A stretch of 64,000 nt of DNA from Methylobacterium gnaphalii (GTDB lineage: Bacteria; Pseudomonadota; Alphaproteobacteria; Rhizobiales; Beijerinckiaceae). Positions 21,723 to 31,109 of the stretch are shown here, piece after piece. Below the pieces are notes generated by a model. The model was not told the origin of the DNA and ran no database searches. It was given only the letters and a program-made list of their open reading frames with translations. Where the stretch lies: positions 1 to 64,000 of the forward strand of contig NZ_BJZV01000001.1 in NCBI RefSeq assembly GCF_007992215.1. Direction: 5' to 3'. Made by a program: the position numbers and the translations under genes. Within the stretch, counting starts at the first letter, position 1; each line of letters opens with the position of its first letter.

Positions 21723-22583
21723 TCAAGCGCCGAGCAGTATTCGTTCGCGGCCGGAGAAGACGGTGAGCGTGTCGGAGCGGGCGATGGCGCAGAGCGTCAA
21801 GTCATGGCGCCTGGCACGCTCGATCGCCAGCGAGGTCGGTGCCGAGATCGCCACGATGACCGAGGCGCCGAAGGTTGCAGCCTTCTCGGCCATCTCGAAC
21901 GAGCAGCGGCTCGTGATGACGACGAAGCCCTGGTCCGGATCCTCGCTCGCCTGCATCAACGCCCCGATCAGCTTGTCGAGGGCGTTGTGGCGGCCGACAT
22001 CCTCGCGCACCGCGACGAGCGTCCCGTCGAGCCGCGCCCAGGCCGCGGCATGCACCGCGCGCGTCTCCCGGTTGAGGCTCTGTTTGTCATGAAGCGCGTC
22101 GAGTGCCGCCTTGATCGCGGAGATCGCGACGTCCGGTCCCTTGCCGCTACGCGGTGAGGCCAGGGGGAGCGCCGCGAGATCGTCGATGCCGCAGACGCCG
22201 CAACCGGTCCGGCCGCTGATCGCACGCTTGCGGGCGAGGTGCTCGCGCAGGCGCCCCGGCGCGAGCTCGACGAGAAGCCGCAGGCCGCCATCGCCAGGCT
22301 CGACCCGAGCCGAGCGTATTTCTTCCGCAGCCGCGACGATGCCCTCGGTAAGGCTGAAGCCATAGGCGAAATCCTCGAGATCCGCCGGGCTTGTCATCAT
22401 CACCGCGTAGGGCACGCTGCCGTAGACGACGTTGACCGGCATCTCGACCGCGAGCGGCCGGCTGTCCTCGCGCGGCTCGGGATCGTCGTACGCGACGACG
22501 AGGGTCGACACGCGCACGCTCGTGGCAGGCTGCGTCGTATCGCAGCGTTCGGACTCAGAAGCGGCCAACTCGATTGATGCCAT
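21723..22583 (-). CDS. fdhD: Formate dehydrogenase accessory sulfurtransferase
   Basis: A 286-residue cytosolic protein that passes sulfur from IscS to the molybdenum/tungsten cofactor so formate dehydrogenases become active. Seen: the conserved GRTGCGVCGI with the CxxC pair at 128 and 131, EMPVNVVYGSVPYAVMMTSP in the first third, TRAVHAAAWA and EDVGRHNALDKLIGA in the C-terminal domain, and TSRCSFEMAEKAATF. Length fits FdhD (about 260-290). It is divergent from coxB across a 283-bp gap. Its role matters here because oxalate catabolism through Frc and Oxc yields formate. The FDH structural genes are not in the window. Confidence 0.93.
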   Translation of the reverse strand: MASIELAASESERCDTTQPATSVRVSTLVVAYDDPEPREDSRPLAVEMPVNVVYGSVPYAVMMTSPADLEDFAYGFSLTEGIVAAAEEIRSARVEPGDGGLRLLVELAPGRLREHLARKRAISGRTGCGVCGIDDLAALPLASPRSGKGPDVAISAIKAALDALHDKQSLNRETRAVHAAAWARLDGTLVAVREDVGRHNALDKLIGALMQASEDPDQGFVVITSRCSFEMAEKAATFGASVIVAISAPTSLAIERARRHDLTLCAIARSDTLTVFSGRERILLGA

Positions 22584-22866
22584 CGCGTCAGGCTCGCATC
22601 CCAGAGCGCAAATTCCAACAAAGACCGACGCGTCCTGGAGATGCCCGCGGCATTCGCCCTAAGTCATGCCCGGAACTTGGCCGTGCGACGCTCTTGGTGG
22701 TTGCACGATTGTGATCAGTATGGTTCTACGTCGCGGTCTGACAGTCTCGCAGCGATAGCCTCCTCTTGGGCTGTCCCCGCGCGGTCGGATCTCGCGACGC
22801 ACATCCGCTACTTGCGAATGGGCCGGCGCGAAATCAAGAGAATAACGGGGAGCCAAGAGAGAGCAG

Positions 22867-23703
22867 ATGCGGACGGCGCAGGCGCAACATCGTTCTAAAT
22901 GGGGGATCGCCGCGCTCGGCGCCCTGCTCGTGTCGTCCACTTCCGCGCTCGCTGAGCCGGGCGTTCCCGTGCCGTGGCAGATGTCCCGGCAGACGCCGGT
23001 GACTGCGGAAGCCTCCGATCTGATGGTGTTCGAGCAGTACCTGCACTGGCTCGCCTTCGGTATCTCGCTCTTCGTGCTGGCGCTGCTGATCTACTGCATC
23101 GTCAAGTTCAACGAGAAGTCCAACCCGAACCCGTCGCGCACCACGCACAACACGGCGATCGAGGTGGCCTGGACGATTATCCCGGTCCTGATCCTCGTCG
23201 CCATTGCGATTCCCTCGTTCCGCATGCTGCGCACCCAGCTGATCGTGCCGAATGCCGACGTGACGGTGAAGGTCACGGGCCATGCCTGGTACTGGACCTA
23301 CGATTACCCGAAGGTCGGTGAGGTTGGCGGCTTCACCTTCGACGCCAACATCGACGAAGAGAAGGAGCCCAAGCTCCTCCAGACGGACAACGAGATGGTT
23401 GTCCCGGTCAATAAGATCGTGAAGGTCCAGGTGACCTCGACCGACGTGATCCACTCTTGGGCCATGCCGTCCTTCGGCGGCAAGATCGACGCGATTCCCG
23501 GCCGTCTCAACGAGACCTGGTTCAAGGCCGAGCGCGAGGGCACCTATCACGGCCAGTGCTCGGAGCTCTGCGGCATGCGCCACGCCTACATGCCGATCGT
23601 TGTGAAGGTGGTCAGCGACCAGGCCTATGCCGAGTGGCTCAAGGAGGCCAAAACCAAGTTCGCCGCGATTGACGGCGGTTCGAAGTTGGCTTCGGCTAAA
23701 TAA
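22867..23703 (+). CDS. coxB: Cytochrome c oxidase subunit II
   Basis: A 278-residue subunit of the aa3-type terminal oxidase, carrying the CuA centre that accepts electrons from cytochrome c. Seen: an N-terminal signal-like segment, two membrane helices (near 55-75 and 95-115, the latter IEVAWTIIPVLILVAIAIPS), then the periplasmic cupredoxin domain with HSWAMPSFGGKIDAIPGR and the CuA loop HGQCSELCGMRHAYMP near 226-241, which has both Cys, the His and the Met. GAGAGAGCAG lies before the ATG. It heads the cox operon, 78 nt before coxA. Also called ctaC. Confidence 0.95.
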   Translation: MRTAQAQHRSKWGIAALGALLVSSTSALAEPGVPVPWQMSRQTPVTAEASDLMVFEQYLHWLAFGISLFVLALLIYCIVKFNEKSNPNPSRTTHNTAIEVAWTIIPVLILVAIAIPSFRMLRTQLIVPNADVTVKVTGHAWYWTYDYPKVGEVGGFTFDANIDEEKEPKLLQTDNEMVVPVNKIVKVQVTSTDVIHSWAMPSFGGKIDAIPGRLNETWFKAEREGTYHGQCSELCGMRHAYMPIVVKVVSDQAYAEWLKEAKTKFAAIDGGSKLASAK

Positions 23704-23781
23704 GGATGCACGCAGGGCGGGCGCGATTGCGCGCCGGCCCTCTCGCCTGATCACGCGATATCAAAGTTAAGGTCAGACCCG

Positions 23782-25407
23782 ATGGCAACCGCCACAGCAC
23801 ATGCCGGGCATGATGCCCACCACGATCACGCGCCCTCCTTCTTTGCTCGTTGGTTCCTCTCGACCAACCATAAGGACATCGGCACGCTCTACCTGCTGTT
23901 CGCGTTCTTCGCGGGCTGCGTGGGCGCGTTTCTCTCCTTCGGCATCCGCATGGAGATGGAGGCCCCGGGCCTGCAGTACTTCTCCAACCCGCAGACCTAT
24001 AACGTCTTCGTGACGGGCCACGGCCTCATCATGGTGTTCTTCATGGTGATGCCGGCGCTGATCGGCGGCTTCGGCAACTGGTTCGTGCCCCTGATGATCG
24101 GTGCGCCGGATATGGCGTTCCCGCGCATGAACAACATCTCGTTCTGGCTGACGGTGGCTGGCTTCTGCAGCCTGGTCTGCTCGCTCTTCGTCGAGGGCGC
24201 TCCCGGCGCCGCCGGCGCAGGCACGGGCTGGACGGTCTATCCGCCGCTTTCCTCCTCGGGCCATCCCGGCCCCGCGGTCGATTTCGCGATCTTCTCGCTG
24301 CACCTTGCCGGTGCCGGCTCGATCCTCGGTGCGATCAACTTCATCACCACGATCCTGAACATGCGCGCTCCGGGCATGACGCTGCACAAGATGCCGCTCT
24401 TCGCCTGGGCCGAGCTCGTCACCGCCTTCCTGCTGCTGCTGTCGCTTCCGGTTCTCGCCGGCGCGATCACCATGCTGCTCACGGACCGCAACTTCGGCAC
24501 GACCTTCTTTGCGCCCGAAGGCGGTGGTGACCCGGTTCTCTACCAGCATCTGTTCTGGTTCTTCGGCCATCCCGAAGTGTACGTGATGATCCTGCCGGCC
24601 TTCGGCATCGTGTCCCACGTCATTGCCACCTTCTCGAAGAAGCCCGTCTTCGGCTACCTCGCCATGGCCTACGCCATGGTCGCTATCGGCGTCGTCGGCT
24701 TCGTCGTGTGGGCGCACCACATGTACACGGTCGGCCTGTCGCTCCAGACGCAGTCCTACTTCGTGTTCGCCACGATGGTGATCGCCGTCCCGACCGGCGT
24801 GAAGATCTTCTCGTGGATCGCGACGATGTGGGGCGGCTCGATCCGCTTCACCGCCGCCATGCACTGGGCAGTGGGCTTCATCTTCCTGTTCACGGTCGGC
24901 GGCGTTACCGGCGTCGTGCTCGCGAACTCGGCAGTCGATAAGTACCTGCACGATACCTACTACGTGGTCGCGCACTTCCACTACGTGCTGTCGCTCGGCG
25001 CTGTGTTCATCATCTTCTGCGGCATCTACTACTGGTTCCCGAAGATGACCGGCCGTGTAATCCCGGAATGGGCCGGCAAGCTGCACTTCTGGCTGGCCTT
25101 CATCGGCGCGAACATCCTGTTCTTCCCGATGCACTTCCTCGGTCTTGCCGGCATGCCGCGTCGCTACGCTGACTACCCGGAGGCCTTCGCCCCCTGGCAC
25201 AAGGTGGCGACCTGGGGCGGCCACATCTTCGCGCTCGGCATGGTGGTCTTCATCATCGGCGTGATCCTGGCCTTCCGGTCGAGCCGCCGCGCTGCGGACA
25301 ATCCGTGGGGCGAGGGCGCCACGACGCTGGAATGGACGCTGTCATCGCCACCGCCCTTCCACCAGTACGAGACGCTGCCCCAGATCGTCGACGAGCCGGC
25401 TCACTAA
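23782..25407 (+). CDS. coxA: Cytochrome c oxidase subunit I
   Basis: A 541-residue, 12-helix catalytic subunit with haem a and the haem a3-CuB centre that reduces O2 to water and pumps protons. Seen: the haem a ligand in [16 protein letters not shown], the CuB/proton-channel region [18 protein letters not shown] with the D-channel Glu and the Tyr-His pair, HHMYTVG, the K-channel Lys in [16 protein letters not shown], and [10 protein letters not shown] carrying the haem a3 and haem a histidines. Length and motifs are those of an aa3-type, mitochondrial-like A1 oxidase. It follows coxB. A strong terminator 26-56 nt after the stop separates it from ctaB. Confidence 0.96.
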   Translation: MATATAHAGHDAHHDHAPSFFARWFLSTNHKDIGTLYLLFAFFAGCVGAFLSFGIRMEMEAPGLQYFSNPQTYNVFVTGHGLIMVFFMVMPALIGGFGNWFVPLMIGAPDMAFPRMNNISFWLTVAGFCSLVCSLFVEGAPGAAGAGTGWTVYPPLSSSGHPGPAVDFAIFSLHLAGAGSILGAINFITTILNMRAPGMTLHKMPLFAWAELVTAFLLLLSLPVLAGAITMLLTDRNFGTTFFAPEGGGDPVLYQHLFWFFGHPEVYVMILPAFGIVSHVIATFSKKPVFGYLAMAYAMVAIGVVGFVVWAHHMYTVGLSLQTQSYFVFATMVIAVPTGVKIFSWIATMWGGSIRFTAAMHWAVGFIFLFTVGGVTGVVLANSAVDKYLHDTYYVVAHFHYVLSLGAVFIIFCGIYYWFPKMTGRVIPEWAGKLHFWLAFIGANILFFPMHFLGLAGMPRRYADYPEAFAPWHKVATWGGHIFALGMVVFIIGVILAFRSSRRAADNPWGEGATTLEWTLSSPPPFHQYETLPQIVDEPAH

Positions 25408-25432
25408 GCCGCTCACCCGACGAACGATCATC

Positions 25433-25463
25433 GCGAGGACCGCTGCGGCGGTCCTCGCTCTTT
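25433..25463 (+). terminator. Terminator between coxA and ctaB
   Basis: GCGAGGACCGC (25433-25443) pairs with GCGGTCCTCGC (25448-25458) around TGCG, then TCTTT. It is a compact 11-bp stem with a short T-rich tail 26 nt after coxA. It probably lowers expression of the assembly genes relative to the catalytic subunits. Confidence 0.7.
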
Positions 25464-25575
25464 CCCGGATGCCTCTCGCCGATGCGCCAGTGGTCTCCTG
25501 GAAAGGGCGGTACGGCCCTTAAGGGCCGCGCGAGCCTGAAAGGACTTTGGTCAAGCGATCCGAAACGCGGTTTTC

Positions 25576-26532
25576 ATGTCGAGTCTGTCGAACAGCCTCT
25601 CTAGCGAGGCCCAAGCCTTCAACCCGACCGCTAGCGCGGCCGGCGGCGAGGTCTCGGACTTCTTCGCGCTGCTGAAGCCGCGGGTGATGGTGCTGGTAAT
25701 CTTCACCGCCCTCGTCGGCATGGTGATCTCGCACCCGAGCGTTAGCCCGATCATCGCCGGCATCTCGCTGCTGATGATCGCCGTGGGCGCTGGCGCCTCC
25801 GGGTGTCTGAATATGTGGTGGGATGCCGACATCGATGCGCTGATGACGCGCACCGCCAAGCGCCCGATCCCCGACGGCCGCATCCTGCCGAACGAGGCAC
25901 TCGCCTTCGGCATGGTGCTCTCGGTCGGCTCAGTGCTGATCCTCGGGCTCGCCTCGAACTGGCTCGCCGCGGGGCTCCTCGCCTTCACCATCGTGTTCTA
26001 CGCCGTCGTCTATTCGATGTGGCTGAAGCGGGCTACCGCGCAGAACATCGTCATTGGCGGTGCGGCCGGCGCGCTCCCCCCGATCGTCGGACAGGCCGCG
26101 GTAACCGGCCATGTCAGCCTCGACTCCGTGGTGCTGTTCCTTATCATCTTCATCTGGACGCCTCCCCATTTCTGGGCGCTGGCGCTCGTGAAGAGCGGTG
26201 ACTACGCCAAGGCCGGCATCCCGATGATGCCGAACGTCGCCGGCCCGGATTCCACCCGCCGCCAGATCGTCTGGTACACGCTGCTCCTCGCTCCGCTCGG
26301 CCTCGCGCCCGTCGCAATGGGCTTCGGCGGCTGGCTTTACGCGGTCATCGCCGCGCTCGGCGGCCTTGGCATGCTTGCTGGCGCCGTGCAGGTCTACCGC
26401 CTGCGCGAGGGCGAGCCGGAGCGCCGCGCGGCCATGGGTTTGTTCGGCTTCTCGATCCTCTACCTGCTCCTGCTCTTCGCGGGCCTGCTGGTGGAACACG
26501 GCTTCGGCCTGTTCCGCGCCGTCATCGTCTGA
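25576..26532 (+). CDS. ctaB: Protohaem IX farnesyltransferase (haem O synthase)
   Basis: A 318-residue UbiA-family membrane enzyme that farnesylates haem B to haem O, the precursor of haem A needed by the oxidase. Seen: the prenyl-diphosphate motif [20 protein letters not shown] near residues 78-97, with the N-x3-D-x3-D acidic set, a further aspartate-rich loop near 220, and about eight hydrophobic spans. Length is normal (about 300). It sits between coxA and coxF, as in other rhizobial cox operons. The ribosome site is weak. UbiA itself is excluded by the WDADID motif and neighbours. Confidence 0.92.
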   Translation: MSSLSNSLSSEAQAFNPTASAAGGEVSDFFALLKPRVMVLVIFTALVGMVISHPSVSPIIAGISLLMIAVGAGASGCLNMWWDADIDALMTRTAKRPIPDGRILPNEALAFGMVLSVGSVLILGLASNWLAAGLLAFTIVFYAVVYSMWLKRATAQNIVIGGAAGALPPIVGQAAVTGHVSLDSVVLFLIIFIWTPPHFWALALVKSGDYAKAGIPMMPNVAGPDSTRRQIVWYTLLLAPLGLAPVAMGFGGWLYAVIAALGGLGMLAGAVQVYRLREGEPERRAAMGLFGFSILYLLLLFAGLLVEHGFGLFRAVIV

Positions 26533-26540
26533 CGCGCGCC

Positions 26541-26705
26541 ATGATCGATCCGAACATCCAAATCAGACCGCTGACGCCCGACGAGGAGAGGGCGCGCCGC
26601 AAGCGCTCCATTGCCATTGCGCTGACGCTCGGCGCTCTGGTGATCCTGTTCTTCGTGCTGACGATCGCCAAGCTCGGCCCCCAGATCCTGGAGCGACCGC
26701 TGTGA
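26541..26705 (+). CDS. coxF: Small CoxF-like membrane protein
   Basis: A 54-residue single-span protein. Residues 1-22 are polar (MIDPNIQIRPLTPDEERARR), 23-44 form one hydrophobic helix (IAIALTLGALVILFFVLTIA) and the end is short and basic. The start lies 8 nt after the ctaB stop codon. Its stop overlaps the ctaG start: GTGA gives GTG for ctaG and TGA for this gene. Small proteins of this type, named CoxF in rhizobia, occur at this place in alphaproteobacterial cox operons; function is not well defined. The call rests on position, size and topology. Confidence 0.75.
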   Translation: MIDPNIQIRPLTPDEERARRKRSIAIALTLGALVILFFVLTIAKLGPQILERPL

Positions 26706-27316
26706 GCGCCGCGGGACGACCTCCGCAGAACGGAGCGCGCTGGACAGCGCTCGCCTGCGTCGGCGTGGTCGCCTGCATGACGGGACTCGCCTTCGCCTCG
26801 GTGCCGCTCTACGACCTGTTCTGCAAGGCAACCGGCTACGACGGCACACCGCGTGTCGGCACCGCGCCGATGGCCTCGGCTGATACGGCCTCCGCCAAAG
26901 CCCTGCGCGTCCATTTCGACACGAACGTCGCACCGAACTTGACCTGGCGCTTCCAGCCCGAGGTCACGAGCGTTGACGCCGTGCCGGGCGAGACCAAGAC
27001 CGTGTTCTTCAAGGTGACGAATACGGGGTCCAAGCCCGCGACGGGCATCGCGGCCTTCAACGTGCAGCCTGGGCTCATGGGCAGCTACTTCGTGAAGGTC
27101 GAGTGCTTCTGCTTCAGCGAGCATACGCTCCAGCCGGGCGAAAGCGCGGACTACCCGCTGGTGTTCTACGTCGACAAGGGCCTCCGCAAAGATCCCGATA
27201 TCGGCGATCTCGGCGAGATGACCCTGTCCTATACCTATTTCGCCTCGCGCAACGGCTCACCCCAGGTGGCCGCCGAGGGGAAGGGTACCGGTGCGGGGAC
27301 GCGGACCAATTTTTAG
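26702..27316 (+). CDS. ctaG: Cytochrome c oxidase assembly protein CtaG (Cox11 family)
   Basis: A 204-residue copper chaperone that delivers CuB to subunit I in the periplasm. The start is GTG at 26702, overlapping the coxF stop by four bases; an open frame continues far upstream but only as an overlap with ctaB. Seen: one N-terminal membrane anchor (ALACVGVVACMTGLAFASVP), the first domain with YDLFCKATGYDGT, and the copper-binding CFCF motif in KVECFCFSEHTLQPGE near residue 135. Length matches the Cox11 family (about 190-210). It is translationally coupled to coxF. Confidence 0.92.
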   Translation: MSAAGRPPQNGARWTALACVGVVACMTGLAFASVPLYDLFCKATGYDGTPRVGTAPMASADTASAKALRVHFDTNVAPNLTWRFQPEVTSVDAVPGETKTVFFKVTNTGSKPATGIAAFNVQPGLMGSYFVKVECFCFSEHTLQPGESADYPLVFYVDKGLRKDPDIGDLGEMTLSYTYFASRNGSPQVAAEGKGTGAGTRTNF

Positions 27317-27450
27317 GCGCGCAAGCGTGACAACGGGCTTTCGCCCGCGATAGAGCTTCGAGTTCGGGGACTGGCGTTAAGCCGATCGTCGACAAGGTGA
27401 AACAGGGCCCGCCGGCGATGGCGAAGGCCGGGGGTGAGGAGAGCTTTTCG

Positions 27451-28311
27451 ATGGCTGAGGCGCACGCCAAGAATCACGACTACCACATCCTCAATCCGAG
27501 CCCGTGGCCTCTGATCGGCGCCTTCTCCGGCTTCATCACCACGACCGGCGCTGTCTTTTGGATGAAGGGCATGACGCTTGGCGGCCTTGCGGTCGGCCCG
27601 TACATGTTCAGCGCCGGCTTCCTCGGCATCCTCTACACCATGCTCTCCTGGTGGAAGGACGTCACCCACGAGGCCAATAGCGGCGACCATACCCGCGTCG
27701 TGCAGCTTCACCACCGCTACGGCATGATGATGTTCATCGCCTCCGAGGTGATGTTCTTCGTTGCCTGGTTCTGGGCCTATTTCGAGGCCGCGCTCTACAC
27801 CGCGGATCCGATCCAGACGCAGCGCGTCGAATTCACCGGTGGCACTTGGCCGCCGAAGGGCATCGAGGCCTTCGACCCCTGGCACCTGCCGCTGCTCAAC
27901 ACCCTGATCCTGCTGACCTCTGGCACCACGATCACCTGGGCGCACCACGCGCTGCTGCACGGTGACCGCAAGGGCCTGAAATACGGCCTGTGGCTGACGA
28001 TCATCCTCGGCGTGCTGTTCACCGCCTGCCAGGCCTACGAGTACAGCCATGCCCATTTCGGCTTTTCGGGCTCGATCTATTCGTCGACCTTCTTCATGGC
28101 GACGGGCTTCCACGGCGCCCACGTCATCATCGGCACGATCTTCCTCGCGATCTGCCTGCTGCGTGCCTATGCCGGTGACTTCACTCCCAAGCAGCACCTC
28201 GGCTTCGAGTTCGCCGCCTGGTACTGGCACTTCGTCGATGTGGTCTGGCTGTTCCTGTTCGCCGCCATTTACGTCTGGGGTTCGGGCTTCGGCCACGCTG
28301 CCCACGGCTGA
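27451..28311 (+). CDS. coxC: Cytochrome c oxidase subunit III
   Basis: A 286-residue, seven-helix subunit of the aa3 oxidase that stabilises subunit I and its oxygen/proton paths. Seen: [20 protein letters not shown] at the N-terminus, the conserved [14 protein letters not shown] region with Glu, [16 protein letters not shown], and [20 protein letters not shown] at the end. The start at 27451 is preferred over upstream in-frame ATGs at 27397 and 27418 because GAGGAGA lies 8 nt upstream. It is followed by a strong terminator at 28356-28380. Also called ctaE. Confidence 0.94.
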   Translation: MAEAHAKNHDYHILNPSPWPLIGAFSGFITTTGAVFWMKGMTLGGLAVGPYMFSAGFLGILYTMLSWWKDVTHEANSGDHTRVVQLHHRYGMMMFIASEVMFFVAWFWAYFEAALYTADPIQTQRVEFTGGTWPPKGIEAFDPWHLPLLNTLILLTSGTTITWAHHALLHGDRKGLKYGLWLTIILGVLFTACQAYEYSHAHFGFSGSIYSSTFFMATGFHGAHVIIGTIFLAICLLRAYAGDFTPKQHLGFEFAAWYWHFVDVVWLFLFAAIYVWGSGFGHAAHG

Positions 28312-28355
28312 GGCATATCGACCAAGTCTGGCGCCATGCGCGCTGGGCAACCTTG

Positions 28356-28380
28356 AAGGGCGGCGCGAGCCGCCCTTTTT
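28356..28380 (+). terminator. Rho-independent terminator after coxC
   Basis: AAGGGCGGC-GCGA-GCCGCCCTT forms a 9-bp stem followed by TTT. It is a textbook terminator 44 nt after the coxC stop and closes the main cox operon. Confidence 0.85.
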
Positions 28381-28432
28381 CATGCCCGACACCGGCCTCT
28401 TGCCCATATGAGGGGACGAGAAGAGGAAGCCC

Positions 28433-28807
28433 TTGTCCGTGCCTGCACCCGCCAACAATCCCCCGCCGATCCCGACAGGCCTGCGAGGCCGATGCCCGCG
28501 CTGCGGCGAGGGGCACATGTTCGATGGCTTCCTGCACTTTCGGCCGACCTGCGAGGCTTGCGGCCTCGATTTCTCGGCCTTCGATTCCGCTGACGGGCCT
28601 GCCTTCTTCGTCATGTCGATCGTCGGCATCGTCGTAGTCGGGCTGGCGCTCTGGATGGAGATCACCTTCGAGCCGCCGATCTGGGTCCATGCCCTCGTTG
28701 CCGGGTCGCTCTCGATAGGCCTGAGCCTGGTCCTGGTGCGCCCGCTCAAGGGAATGCTCGCGGCGCTGCAGTACCACAACAAGGCCGCGCAAGGACGTTT
28801 CCGGTAG
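28433..28807 (+). CDS. DUF983 zinc-ribbon membrane protein
   Basis: A 124-residue protein with an N-terminal four-cysteine zinc ribbon (CPRC at about 21-24, CEAC at about 42-45), then two membrane helices (VMSIVGIVVVGLALWMEITF and a second ending VLVRPLKG). DUF983 proteins commonly sit in cox operons next to SURF1, as here, and are presumed to aid oxidase assembly. The start is TTG at 28433 with AGAGGAAG upstream; a GTG follows two codons later. Its stop overlaps the SURF1 start by one base. The zinc ribbon itself is clear in the sequence; the assembly role is inferred from context. Confidence 0.85.
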   Translation: MSVPAPANNPPPIPTGLRGRCPRCGEGHMFDGFLHFRPTCEACGLDFSAFDSADGPAFFVMSIVGIVVVGLALWMEITFEPPIWVHALVAGSLSIGLSLVLVRPLKGMLAALQYHNKAAQGRFR

Positions 28808-29577
28808 TGGGTGCGACGAGTCCTCTGCAGCAACGCAGCTGGCGCGGCTTGATTGCGCCGGGCCTCGCCTCCCTCATCTGCCTTGCGATCCTGCTCGGAC
28901 TTGGCATCTGGCAGATCGAACGCAAGGGCGAGAAGGAGGCGTTGATCGCCCGCATCGTCGAGCGTGCGCATGAGGAGCCGCCCGGCGCGCTGCCCGCACC
29001 CGGCACTTGGGATGCCAAGGCCGACGAGTTCCGGCGCGTGCGGGTCACCGGTACCTTCCAGAACGACAAGGAGACCCTCGTCCACGGCCTCGCACCCGGG
29101 GACACACCCGGCCGTGCCCTGCAGGGCTACTACGTCATCACGCCACTCGCCCGCAGGGATGGGCCGACGATCCTGGTCAACCGCGGCTTCATCCCGACCG
29201 AGCTGAGAAACCCTGCCGACCGGCGCGCCGGTCAGATCTCCGGCGAGACCACTGTTACCGGCATGCTGCGCGCCTCGGAGCCGCGCACGATGTTCGTACC
29301 GGCTCCCGATCCCGCCCGTGGAGAATGGTTCAACCGCGACATCGCCGGCATTGCCGCCGCGCACGGCCTCGGTGAGGTTCCTCCCTACCTGATCGAGGCG
29401 GACGCCACGGCCAATCCCGGCGGCTGGCCCCGCGGGGGGCAGCTCCGCGTCGATCTACCCAATAACCACCTCCAATACGCCTTCACCTGGTTCGGCATCG
29501 CCGCCTGCTTGGTCGGTGTATTCGCAGTTTTTGCCTGGCGCCGTCTGCACGAACCAGCGGGGGAGCCTGGAAACTGA
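28807..29577 (+). CDS. SURF1-family cytochrome oxidase biogenesis protein
   Basis: A 256-residue inner-membrane protein with two membrane spans, one at 17-36 (LIAPGLASLICLAILLGLGI) and one at the C-terminus (YAFTWFGIAACLVGVFAVFA), holding a periplasmic loop between. Seen: LGIWQIERKGEKEALI after the first span, FRRVRVTGTFQNDKE, and ILVNRGFIPTELR, which are SURF1 marks. It helps insert haem a into subunit I. The start is GTG at 28807, overlapping the upstream DUF983 stop, so the two are translationally coupled. Confidence 0.88.
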   Translation: MGATSPLQQRSWRGLIAPGLASLICLAILLGLGIWQIERKGEKEALIARIVERAHEEPPGALPAPGTWDAKADEFRRVRVTGTFQNDKETLVHGLAPGDTPGRALQGYYVITPLARRDGPTILVNRGFIPTELRNPADRRAGQISGETTVTGMLRASEPRTMFVPAPDPARGEWFNRDIAGIAAAHGLGEVPPYLIEADATANPGGWPRGGQLRVDLPNNHLQYAFTWFGIAACLVGVFAVFAWRRLHEPAGEPGN

Positions 29578-29689
29578 CAAATGGCGGATCACGGGCTGCC
29601 GGTTGAAGAAGGCGCCGGGCACCCGTGCCTGATCGACTTCGACAGTCGAACCGCGATCGTGTAGAGCGGGCGCCTTCCCGGAGGCCCCT

Positions 29690-31102
29690 TTGCTGCACGT
29701 CTCGACCCGCGGCGCCGCTGCGCCCTTGAGCTTTTCCGATGCCCTTCTCGCGGGGCTTGCCCGCGATGGCGGCCTCTACGTGCCGGAGAGCTGGCCGCAG
29801 ATCTCGAAAGCCGAGATCGCGGGCTTGAGCGGCGTACGCTACGCCGATGCGGCCAAGCGCGTGCTGCGTCCGCTCATCGACGGTGAGATTGCAGATGCGG
29901 CGCTCGATGGCATGATCGAGGATGCCTATGCGAGCTTCCGCCACCCGGCGATCTGCCCGCTGACCCAGCTCGACGACAACCTCTTCCTGCTCGAGCTCTT
30001 CCATGGCCCGACGCTCGCCTTCAAGGATGTGGCGATGCAGCTGCTCGGGCGACTGATGGACCATGTCCTGCGCCAGCGCGGCTCGCGGGCGACCATCGTC
30101 GGGGCGACCTCGGGCGATACCGGCTCGGCGGCCGTCGAGGCGTTCAAGGGGCTCGATCAGGTCGACGTCTTCATCCTGTATCCGCATGGCCGCGTGTCCG
30201 AGGTCCAGCGTCGTCAGATGACGACTGTGTCCTCGCCGAACGTCCATGCGCTTGCCATCGACGGCACCTTCGACGATTGCCAGAACATCGTGAAGTCGAT
30301 GTTCCAGCACGGCGACTTCGCGCGTGACGTCCATCTCTCGGGCGTGAATTCGATCAACTGGGCGCGCGTGGCGGCACAGGCGGTCTACTACTTCACCAGC
30401 GCCGTCTCGCTGGGCGGGCCGCTCCGCCCGGTCTCCTTCGCGGTCCCTACGGGCAATTTCGGCGACATCCTCGCCGGCTGGGTCGCAAAGCGCATGGGCC
30501 TGCCGATCGACCGTCTGATGATCGGCACTAACGCCAACGACATCCTGGCGCGCACGCTTGAGCATGGCTCCTACGAGTTGCGCGGCGTGCAGCCAACCAC
30601 GTCGCCCTCAATGGATATCCAGATTTCCTCCAATTTCGAGCGGCTTCTGTTCGAGGCGCTGGGGCGCGATCCCTCTTCGCTCGGGCGCCTGATGGACGGC
30701 CTGAAGCAATCGGGCGGCTTCAGTCTCGAGCCGTCTGTGTTGCAGACCGTGCGCGACGAGTTCGATGCCACGGCCGTTCACGAGCCGGAAGTGGTCGAAG
30801 AGATCGCTGGCACCTACCGCAAGACCGGTGTGGTGCTGGATCCGCACAGCGCCATCGGCGTGCGCGCTGGCCGTAACCTTCTGCGGAAGGATCCCGCGAC
30901 GCCCGTCGTTGCGCTCGCGACGGCGCATCCTGCAAAATTCCCGGATGCGGTCTCGCTCGCCACCGGCGCCGGGCGCCCGGCATTGCCCCCCCATCTCGCC
31001 GATCTTCTCGATCGGCCGGAGCTTGTCGCCAATCTCCCCAACGATCAGGCGGCTGTGGAGCGCTACATCCGCGAGCGCGCCCGCATCACGGCAGGTGCCT
31101 GA
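29690..31102 (+). CDS. thrC: Threonine synthase
   Basis: A 470-residue PLP enzyme (EC 4.2.3.1) that converts O-phosphohomoserine to L-threonine. Seen: STRGAAAPLSFSDALLAGLA at the start, the PLP lysine in TLAFKDVAMQLL near residue 110, GATSGDTGSAAVEAF as a phosphate loop, and SGVNSINWARVAAQ. Its length is that of the long (class II, alphaproteobacterial/yeast-type) threonine synthases. The start is TTG at 29690 with GGAGG 5 nt upstream. The M16 peptidase follows 7 nt later, as in many alphaproteobacteria, so they probably share an operon. Confidence 0.93.
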   Translation: MLHVSTRGAAAPLSFSDALLAGLARDGGLYVPESWPQISKAEIAGLSGVRYADAAKRVLRPLIDGEIADAALDGMIEDAYASFRHPAICPLTQLDDNLFLLELFHGPTLAFKDVAMQLLGRLMDHVLRQRGSRATIVGATSGDTGSAAVEAFKGLDQVDVFILYPHGRVSEVQRRQMTTVSSPNVHALAIDGTFDDCQNIVKSMFQHGDFARDVHLSGVNSINWARVAAQAVYYFTSAVSLGGPLRPVSFAVPTGNFGDILAGWVAKRMGLPIDRLMIGTNANDILARTLEHGSYELRGVQPTTSPSMDIQISSNFERLLFEALGRDPSSLGRLMDGLKQSGGFSLEPSVLQTVRDEFDATAVHEPEVVEEIAGTYRKTGVVLDPHSAIGVRAGRNLLRKDPATPVVALATAHPAKFPDAVSLATGAGRPALPPHLADLLDRPELVANLPNDQAAVERYIRERARITAGA

Positions 31103-31109
31103 TCCGAGC

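Noticed and set aside
23714..23741. Hairpin between coxB and coxA as a terminator
   Set aside because: Stem is strong, but no T-run follows and the operon continues; more likely an mRNA stability element.
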